Shown here piece by piece: positions 57,965 to 64,000 of a stretch of DNA of 64,000 nt. This stretch comes from Paracoccus albicereus (GTDB taxonomy: Bacteria; Pseudomonadota; Alphaproteobacteria; Rhodobacterales; Rhodobacteraceae). The notes below the pieces were generated by a model. The model saw only the letters and a program-made list of their open reading frames with translations, was not told the origin of the DNA and searched no databases. Both the position numbers and the translations under genes were made by a program. The stretch covers positions 372,001 through 436,000 of the forward strand of contig NZ_JAKZEU010000002.1 in assembly GCF_024359525.1 (NCBI RefSeq). Reading direction: 5' to 3'. Position 1 is the first letter of the stretch. The number at the start of each line of letters is the position of its first letter.

Positions 57965-58333
57965 CGGCGCGTCCCGAAGGGCTCCTCGTCCCGAGGTTGA
58001 GCGACGCGCGACCCGGCAAGACCCGAGATATCCCGACCGCGGTGGTCGCGCGCCAGCTTGCGTTACAAGGTGTTGACGCCACAATTTCTCCCTCCCCTGA
58101 CCGATTGGTATCAGTCCTTGTTCTCGGAATCATCCGACCAAGGTCTCGGGGAGGGTCGCGACCTTGATCCCCGCAACTTGCCGGACCATGGACCGTGGCC
58201 GCGACGGCCCGCAGGTGAGACGATGATCGGCATGGGGGCTATACCCCCGATATATCAACATTTTTTTGCCAGCTCGGGCGAAGCCGGACGTTTGTCCGGT
58301 CTGACCACTCGTCCGCCGTGGGGAGAACAAGTC
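57965..58333. other. Upstream region of the peroxidase gene
   Basis: No supported gene. It carries the divergent promoters of the sensor kinase (left) and the peroxidase (right). An AT-rich patch, GATATATCAACATTTTTTT, lies at 58248-58266, with a short GC-rich palindrome directly before it. A GGGGAGAACAAGTC ribosome site precedes the peroxidase ATG. Confidence 0.55.
58233..58247. promoter_or_regulatory. Inverted repeat upstream of the peroxidase gene
   Basis: GGGGG, spacer CTATA, CCCCC, about 86 bases before the peroxidase start and next to an AT-rich patch. Its symmetry and position suggest a regulator site, perhaps for the neighbouring LuxR-type regulator, but the match to a known site is not shown. 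Confidence 0.35.
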
Positions 58334-61300
58334 ATGGTCACGCTGATCCGTCACGATCTCGAATTCATCCTTGAACAAATCAAGATCGCCGAGGCGCATT
58401 CCGCCGGCACGCCGTTGACCGATCTGGTCGATAGCCCGCTGTTTCCCTACGGCCTGCGAACGGTCGATGGCAGCATGAACAACCTTGTCGAGGGCCGAGA
58501 GCAATGGGGCGCCGCGGGTGAACCGTTTGCGCGCCTGACCACTCCGGTCTGGAAGAACGAAGGCGACGACGCGATCACCTTCGGCACGGGAACGCCGGGC
58601 GAAACGACGTTCAGCAACAACGATTACGCAAGCGGCGGCACGGTGGTCGACGCTGACCCGCGCTTGATCTCGAACCTCGTGGTCGACCAGACGCTTGACA
58701 ACCCGGCGGCCATCGCTGTCGCCCTGCGCCTTGCGGGAACACCGCCCGAGGATCTGCTGCCCGCGGTCGAGGCGATCCGGGCGGCCCATGACGCGGCGAA
58801 AGCCGCGCCGGATGACGTTGCTGCAGCCGATGCGTTGGCTGCACTGCTCGACGCCAACGGCATCCAGATGGACGGACCGAGCATCCTCATCGAGAACCGC
58901 GCGCCGGACGAGGGGCTTTCGGCCTCGTACAATTCATGGTTCACGCTTTTCGGGCAATTCTTCGATCACGGGCTCGATCTCGTGAAGAAGGGTGGCAACG
59001 GAACGGTCTACATGCCGCTTCAGCCCGACGATCCGCTCTACAATCCGAACTCGCCGCACACGAACTTCATGCCGATGACCCGTGTCACCACCGGTGACGG
59101 CGCGGCCAACGTGACGACCCCTTGGGTCGACCAGAACCAGACCTACACCTCGCATCCATCGCACCATGTCTTCCTGCGCGAATACGTCATGCAGGACGGC
59201 CGCCCGGTCGCCACCGGCAAGCTGCTTGAAGGTGACCGCGGCCTGGCAACCTGGGGCGACGTGAAGGAGCAGGCGCGAGAAATGCTCGGGATCGAGCTGA
59301 CCGACGCCGATGTCTTCGCCGTCCCGCTTCTGCGGACCGACGTCTACGGCAAGTTCATCCCGGACGCGAACGGCTTTGCGCAGGTGATCGTCGGCCTTGG
59401 CGCGGACGGCATCCCGAACACGGCCGACGACCAGGTGATTTCGGGAACGCCTAACGCGCCTGCATCGCTCACCAACGCGATCCGTACGTCGAATGCCTTT
59501 CTAGACGACATCGCGCATCACGCCGTGCCCGATCTCTACGACACCAACGGTGACCGCATTTCTGACACGCCTAAAGCGCCGGACGCGGATACCGAGGCCG
59601 GGACCCCCGCCACCCCGCAGCCCGTCGGGACCTACGACAACGAACTGCTCGACGCCCATTACATCACCGGCGACGGCCGCGGGAACGAGAACATCGGTCT
59701 GAGCGCGGTCCATCACGTCTTCCACGCCGAGCACAACCGCCTTGTCGATGCGATGAAGGCGACCATTCTTGCGACGAACGATCCTGCGTTCATCGCCGAA
59801 TGGCAGGATGCAAGCGGCAACTGGCAGGGTGAGCGGTTGTTCCAGGCGGCTCGCTTCTCGACCGAGATGCAGTACCAGCACCTCGTGTTCGAGGAGTTCG
59901 CCCGCAAGGTGCAGCCCGACATTGACGTGTTCATGGTGCAGCCCAACGTCGAGATCAATCCCGCGATCTTCGCCGAGTTCGCCCATGTCATCTATCGCTT
60001 CGGCCATTCGATGCTGAACGAGACGGTCGATAGGATCGGAGCCGACGGCACCGACAGCAGCATGTCGCTCTTCGACGCCTTCCTCAATCCGCTGGCCTTC
60101 GGATCGGACACGGTCGACCACCACGACGCGGCGGGTGCGATCATCCGCGGCATGACCGGGCAGGTCGGCAACGAGATCGACGAATTCGTCACGAACGTGC
60201 TGCGCAACCAGCTTGTGGGCATCCCGCTTGACCTGGCGGCGATCAACATCGCTCGGGGGCGCGATACCGGAACGCCGAGCCTCAATCAGGCACGCGCCGA
60301 ATTCAGCGACATGGCGGGTGGCGACACGCAGCTGACCCCGTACGCAAGCTGGTCGGACTTTGCCGCGAACCTTCAGAACCCCGAATCCATCGTGAACTTC
60401 ATCGCGGCGTACGGGACGCATCCGCTGCTTGAGGCAGCAGACACGATCGAGGCCAAGCGCGACGTCGCGATGGCGATCGTCTTTGGCGGAACGGGGGGCA
60501 CGAGCGAGACGCCCGCGACGCTGGTCAATGCGTCCTTCGAGGGTGACTCGCTTGCCAGCGGCGAACCCGGCGTCATCACCAACGCTCTTGGCAACTACAA
60601 GATCGAGGCACCGACCGGCTGGGAGATCACCGGGGGCACGGGCGGGCTCTACGCGCCCACCGCGGCTATCTCGAACCCCGACGGACAGACGGGCGACAAC
60701 GTCGTATGGCTTCAGCAGAACGCCATGCTGTCGCAGGACACCGGCATCGTCCTTGCCGCGAGCGAAGAATATCGCCTGATATTCGATATCGGTGATCGGA
60801 CCGACCAAGCCTGGCCCGGCGGCGAAGCGCGTCTTGTCACGGCCGGCGGTGTGGTCCTTGCGAGCGTTCAGCTTTCAGCGCCCGCAGACGGGCAATGGGC
60901 CGAGGTGGTCCTGAGCACCGGTCCGCTTGCCGCCGAGCATGCAGGCGAGACGCTTCGGATCGAGATCCAGCAGACCGGGGGTTCGACCAACCAGATCCTG
61001 GTGGACGGAGTGGAGATCGATGTGCTGCGCCCGGTTCCGGCGGTCGCCGACCGGCTCGACTTCCTGAATGCGCGCGGCGACTACGCCGACAAGGGCGGGC
61101 TGGACGAGGTCGACCTGTGGGTCGGCGGTCTGGCCGAGAAGAAGATGCCCTTCGGCGGAATGCTGGGGTCGACCTTCGCATTCATCTTCGAGATGCAGAT
61201 GGAGAACCTTCAGCACGCCGACCGGTTCTACTATCTGTCGCGGGTGCAAGGTCTCAACCTGCTGACCGAACTTGAGAACAATTCTCTTGCCAAGATGGCG

Positions 61301-64000
61301 ATGCGGAACACCGATCTCGGCGAGAGCGGCTTCGCGATGCCGGGCGACGTGTTCTCCAGCCCCGACCACGTGATGTATGTCGATGCCGCGAAGCAGGCCG
61401 CCTTTGGTCATGTTGATCCGGTGCATGACAATCCGTACCTGGAGGCGATTTCCTCGCTGGTGGAGCGTGACGGCAACTTCATCCGCTACAACGGCGCGGA
61501 TCATGTCGTCATCGCCGGGACCGAAACCGCCGATCACATCGTGGCGGGCGGCGGCGACGACGCCGTCTGGGGCTTCGGCGGCGACGACCGGCTCGAGGCC
61601 GGCTACGGCGTCGACAAGGTCATGGGCGGTGACGGTGACGACATCATCACCAATGCCGGAACCGATATCGGCGAAACGGACATGCTGCATGGCGACGCGG
61701 GCAACGACGTCATCCACGGCGGATCGGGCCTTGCCCTGATCTTCGGCGGCTCTGGACAGGACTTCCTGATGACCGGCCCTGACGGGTCGGAAATCCGAGC
61801 CGGCACCGACAACGACTTCCTTCTGGGCGGCACCGGTGCTGACGCGATGTTCGGTAACGATGGCGACGACTGGGTCGAAGGCGGCGAGGGCTTCGAATAC
61901 ATCGCAGGCGACAATGGCGACATCTTCTTCAATTCGACGGTGATCGGCCACGATGTTCTGAACGGCAATTCCGGCGATACCGATTACGACGCCGACTCGG
62001 GAGACGACATCATGGTCGGCGGCGAGGGTATCCAGAAGTTCATCGGGATGTGGGGCCATGACTGGGTGACCTATCAGGGTCAGCAGACGCCCGCCGACGC
62101 CGACATGAGCACGCCCGTCTTTCCGACGCTTCCGCTCGAGGTCCTGCGCGACCGCTTCAGCGAGGTCGAGGGCCTGTCCGGGTGGCGCGGCAACGACATC
62201 CTGCGCGGCGACGATCGGTTCGACGACGGCGAGGCGGTGGCGGGCGACCCGACCCCCGAGGGTAACTTCATCAACAACGAACTTGACGAGGCGGGGATCG
62301 CGCGGATTGCGGGTCTCGATCAGCTGATCAAGTCCGAGATGATGCGCCAGGGCGCGTATTGGGCCGACAGCTCTGGCGATGTGAAGTCGATCTTCACCGG
62401 CGGCAACATCCTGCTTGGTGGCGGCGGCAGCGACCTGATCGAGGGGCGCGGCGGCGACGACGTGATCGACGGCGACGGCTGGCTGAATGTCCGGATCGGC
62501 ATCCGGAACGCCGAAGGCCAGATCTACGCCTGGTCCGAAGGGATGAGCGGCAAGGTCTACGCCGTCGAGAATTTCGACACGGCGACCGGAATGCCGACCG
62601 ATGCGGCCGCGGCCCTTTTCGGCGGGCGGACGCTGGATACGCTGATGCTCGACCGATCGCTGAACCCCGGCCAGCTCGAGATCATCCGCCAGATCCTTTG
62701 GGACGATAGCGGAGAGGATGTCGCCCTGTTCTGGGATGACGCGGCAAACTACGACATCACGACCAACGACGACGGCAGTCTGACGGTCGAACACATCAAC
62801 CCGCAGGCAGGCGTGGTCGATCCGCTGACGGGCAATGCCCGCATCTCGGACGGTGTGGACCGCCTCTACAACATCGAGACGCTGCGCTTCGCGGATGGCG
62901 ACGTTTCGGCCGCCAGCTTCCAGCAGACTCCCGCATCCGGCCAGCCCATTATCGTCGATACTACGCCCACGAACGGTCAGGTATCACCGATCGAGGGGCA
63001 GATCCTGACGCTGGATCTGAGCGCGATCCAGGATCCGAACGGGTTGGGTGCGTTCAGCATCCAGTGGCAGTATCTCAACGGCGCGACGTGGACCGACATC
63101 CCGGGTGCGACCGGCGAGGCTTTCACGCCGAATGATCCGAACTTCATCCAGCAGCTTTTCGGCGACATCAGCGAGATCGGCCGGCAGCTGCGGGTCGAGG
63201 TGAGCTTCATCGATGGCCTCGGTGCGACCGAGACCGTCTACTCCGCCCCCACGCTGGCGGTCGCGGAGCGTAGTGGTGTGACGCTGACCGGGACGCTTTT
63301 CACCAACAACACGCTGAACGGTGGCGACGGGGACGACATCCTCAACGGTGTCAGCCCGTTGATCTTCGGGGGCAATGATACGCTCAATGGTGGTGCCGGC
63401 GATGACATTCTCAATGGCCTCGGCGGAAACGACGTTCTGAACGGGGGCGATGGTCAGGATCAATTGGACGGCGGTGCTGGAAATGACGTGCTGAACGGCG
63501 GCGCGGGCGACGATCTCGTCATCGGTGGCGCAGGCACGGACACCATCGTCCAGGGCTCTGCAGATGGTCGCGACTTCGTGGAAGGCGGTGGCGGAACCGA
63601 CACCTACCGCCTGAACGGCACCACCGAGGCCGAGACGTTCACGGTCTACGCCATGTCCGGCGGCCAGAACGCGGGTCTCGCGGCAAGCCTTGGCACGTCG
63701 TTCCAGGCATCGACCGAGATCGTCATCACCCGCACCGTCGGCGGTATCACCACGGTGGTTGCCGAGTTGGACAACATCGAGGAGATTCAGATCAATACGC
63801 TGGCCGTCTCAGCCAATGACGGCAATGGCGTCCCGAACGGCGGCGTGAGCGGTGGCGACACGGTCCAGATCGTCGGTAATTTCGACCCGACGAGCCTGGC
63901 CTATAGCACGATCACGATCGATGGCTCGGACGCTGACGACAGCGTGGATATCACGCAGCTCCAATCGGCGCACCGGATCGTCTTCCGCTCGAACGGGGGC
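58334..64000 (+). CDS. Animal-type heme peroxidase with RTX repeats (runs off right edge)
   Basis: At least 1889 residues, no stop before the window end. Residues about 1-1000 form an animal heme peroxidase domain: distal His212 in FGQFFDHGLDL, proximal His558 in YRFGHSMLNETV, SAVHHVFHAEHNRLV, and IARGRDTGTPSLNQARAEF. An extra beta-rich module (about 726-897, VNASFEGDSL to GVEIDVL) interrupts it. Then come RTX calcium-binding repeats (from about 1070 and from about 1661) and an Ig-like segment (about 1536-1640). No signal peptide is seen, so type I secretion is likely. The ATG follows GGGGAG. The 3' part is missing. Confidence 0.93.
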   Translation, partial: MVTLIRHDLEFILEQIKIAEAHSAGTPLTDLVDSPLFPYGLRTVDGSMNNLVEGREQWGAAGEPFARLTTPVWKNEGDDAITFGTGTPGETTFSNNDYASGGTVVDADPRLISNLVVDQTLDNPAAIAVALRLAGTPPEDLLPAVEAIRAAHDAAKAAPDDVAAADALAALLDANGIQMDGPSILIENRAPDEGLSASYNSWFTLFGQFFDHGLDLVKKGGNGTVYMPLQPDDPLYNPNSPHTNFMPMTRVTTGDGAANVTTPWVDQNQTYTSHPSHHVFLREYVMQDGRPVATGKLLEGDRGLATWGDVKEQAREMLGIELTDADVFAVPLLRTDVYGKFIPDANGFAQVIVGLGADGIPNTADDQVISGTPNAPASLTNAIRTSNAFLDDIAHHAVPDLYDTNGDRISDTPKAPDADTEAGTPATPQPVGTYDNELLDAHYITGDGRGNENIGLSAVHHVFHAEHNRLVDAMKATILATNDPAFIAEWQDASGNWQGERLFQAARFSTEMQYQHLVFEEFARKVQPDIDVFMVQPNVEINPAIFAEFAHVIYRFGHSMLNETVDRIGADGTDSSMSLFDAFLNPLAFGSDTVDHHDAAGAIIRGMTGQVGNEIDEFVTNVLRNQLVGIPLDLAAINIARGRDTGTPSLNQARAEFSDMAGGDTQLTPYASWSDFAANLQNPESIVNFIAAYGTHPLLEAADTIEAKRDVAMAIVFGGTGGTSETPATLVNASFEGDSLASGEPGVITNALGNYKIEAPTGWEITGGTGGLYAPTAAISNPDGQTGDNVVWLQQNAMLSQDTGIVLAASEEYRLIFDIGDRTDQAWPGGEARLVTAGGVVLASVQLSAPADGQWAEVVLSTGPLAAEHAGETLRIEIQQTGGSTNQILVDGVEIDVLRPVPAVADRLDFLNARGDYADKGGLDEVDLWVGGLAEKKMPFGGMLGSTFAFIFEMQMENLQHADRFYYLSRVQGLNLLTELENNSLAKMAMRNTDLGESGFAMPGDVFSSPDHVMYVDAAKQAAFGHVDPVHDNPYLEAISSLVERDGNFIRYNGADHVVIAGTETADHIVAGGGDDAVWGFGGDDRLEAGYGVDKVMGGDGDDIITNAGTDIGETDMLHGDAGNDVIHGGSGLALIFGGSGQDFLMTGPDGSEIRAGTDNDFLLGGTGADAMFGNDGDDWVEGGEGFEYIAGDNGDIFFNSTVIGHDVLNGNSGDTDYDADSGDDIMVGGEGIQKFIGMWGHDWVTYQGQQTPADADMSTPVFPTLPLEVLRDRFSEVEGLSGWRGNDILRGDDRFDDGEAVAGDPTPEGNFINNELDEAGIARIAGLDQLIKSEMMRQGAYWADSSGDVKSIFTGGNILLGGGGSDLIEGRGGDDVIDGDGWLNVRIGIRNAEGQIYAWSEGMSGKVYAVENFDTATGMPTDAAAALFGGRTLDTLMLDRSLNPGQLEIIRQILWDDSGEDVALFWDDAANYDITTNDDGSLTVEHINPQAGVVDPLTGNARISDGVDRLYNIETLRFADGDVSAASFQQTPASGQPIIVDTTPTNGQVSPIEGQILTLDLSAIQDPNGLGAFSIQWQYLNGATWTDIPGATGEAFTPNDPNFIQQLFGDISEIGRQLRVEVSFIDGLGATETVYSAPTLAVAERSGVTLTGTLFTNNTLNGGDGDDILNGVSPLIFGGNDTLNGGAGDDILNGLGGNDVLNGGDGQDQLDGGAGNDVLNGGAGDDLVIGGAGTDTIVQGSADGRDFVEGGGGTDTYRLNGTTEAETFTVYAMSGGQNAGLAASLGTSFQASTEIVITRTVGGITTVVAELDNIEEIQINTLAVSANDGNGVPNGGVSGGDTVQIVGNFDPTSLAYSTITIDGSDADDSVDITQLQSAHRIVFRSNGG
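61541..61920 (+). repeat. First RTX repeat block in the peroxidase
   Basis: Degenerate nonapeptides of the GGxGxDxxx type: AGGGDDAVWG, GGDDRLEAG, GGDGDDIIT, GDAGNDVIHGG and GNDGDDWVEGGEG. Each pair makes a calcium-binding parallel beta-roll turn. A short further pair lies at 62401-62480 (GGGGSDLIEGRGGDDVIDG). Confidence 0.85.
63314..63600 (+). repeat. Second, more regular RTX repeat block
   Basis: Successive units LNGGDGDDI, LNGGAGDDI, LNGLGGNDV, LNGGDGQDQ, LDGGAGNDV, LNGGAGDDL and IGGAGTDT follow the RTX consensus closely. DNA copies share a CTGAACGGTGG-like start, so the block probably grew by duplication. It would fold in calcium outside the cell. Confidence 0.9.

Noticed and set aside
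60875..62794. A 639-residue frame antisense to the RTX peroxidase
   Set aside because: The plus strand has heme peroxidase and RTX motifs; the minus frame is rich in Val, Asp and His from reversed Gly/Asp codons.

Overview
The window is GC-rich and gene-dense, with the overlapping ATGA-style gene junctions and gene families typical of an alphaproteobacterium of the Rhodobacteraceae (Paracoccus/Rhodobacter type). LpxI instead of LpxH, DUF1489, DUF2125 and DUF2842 proteins, and Hint and RTX proteins all point that way. I infer the family from protein content only and did not compare with any database. I see no insertion sequence, prophage or CRISPR array.

Layout. 1-2834: the end of a DUF4159/membrane-protein operon, cut by the left edge. 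2916-6127: the lipid A block fabZ-lpxA-lpxI-lpxB. 6172-6245: tRNA-Gly(CCC). 6326-24736: mostly housekeeping genes: an AbrB-type membrane protein, DUF1489, an ExbB/OmpA-like motor pair, a ChaC-like cyclotransferase, DUF2125, purA, DUF2842, thiamine diphosphokinase, ispG, a DsbA-like protein, an aminotransferase, a cell-wall amidase, PBP1A, MgtC, prfB and a secreted protein. 24814-28937: a Hint-domain protein behind an AT-rich leader, an RraA-like protein, a patatin that seems to start at CTG, and DUF502. 29023-31612: ahcY-metK. 31708-36068: an RND efflux pump and its adaptor.

The accessory half starts at 36294. A compact minus-strand operon (36294-43892) encodes a polar amino-acid type ABC importer, a D-carbamoylase, a flavin-reductase-like protein, a hydantoinase/dihydropyrimidinase, a hydantoin/Asp-Glu racemase and a DapA-family lyase. 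Divergent from it are a LysR regulator, with a palindromic operator just before its start, and an aspartate dehydrogenase. Together they look like import and complete breakdown of a cyclic ureide (hydantoin or dihydropyrimidine type); the actual substrate is unknown.

45910-53924 is the complete potassium-uptake locus kdpFABCDE. Three phased direct repeats lie upstream, followed by an extra 27-residue membrane peptide. kdpB carries a one-base frameshift near its 3' end. After a strong terminator come an oxalate/formate-type MFS transporter, a gene-poor stretch, a NarL-type response regulator and its probable sensor kinase (convergent), and a very large animal-type heme peroxidase with RTX repeats. 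The peroxidase runs off the right edge and has an extra beta-rich domain inserted in its peroxidase domain.
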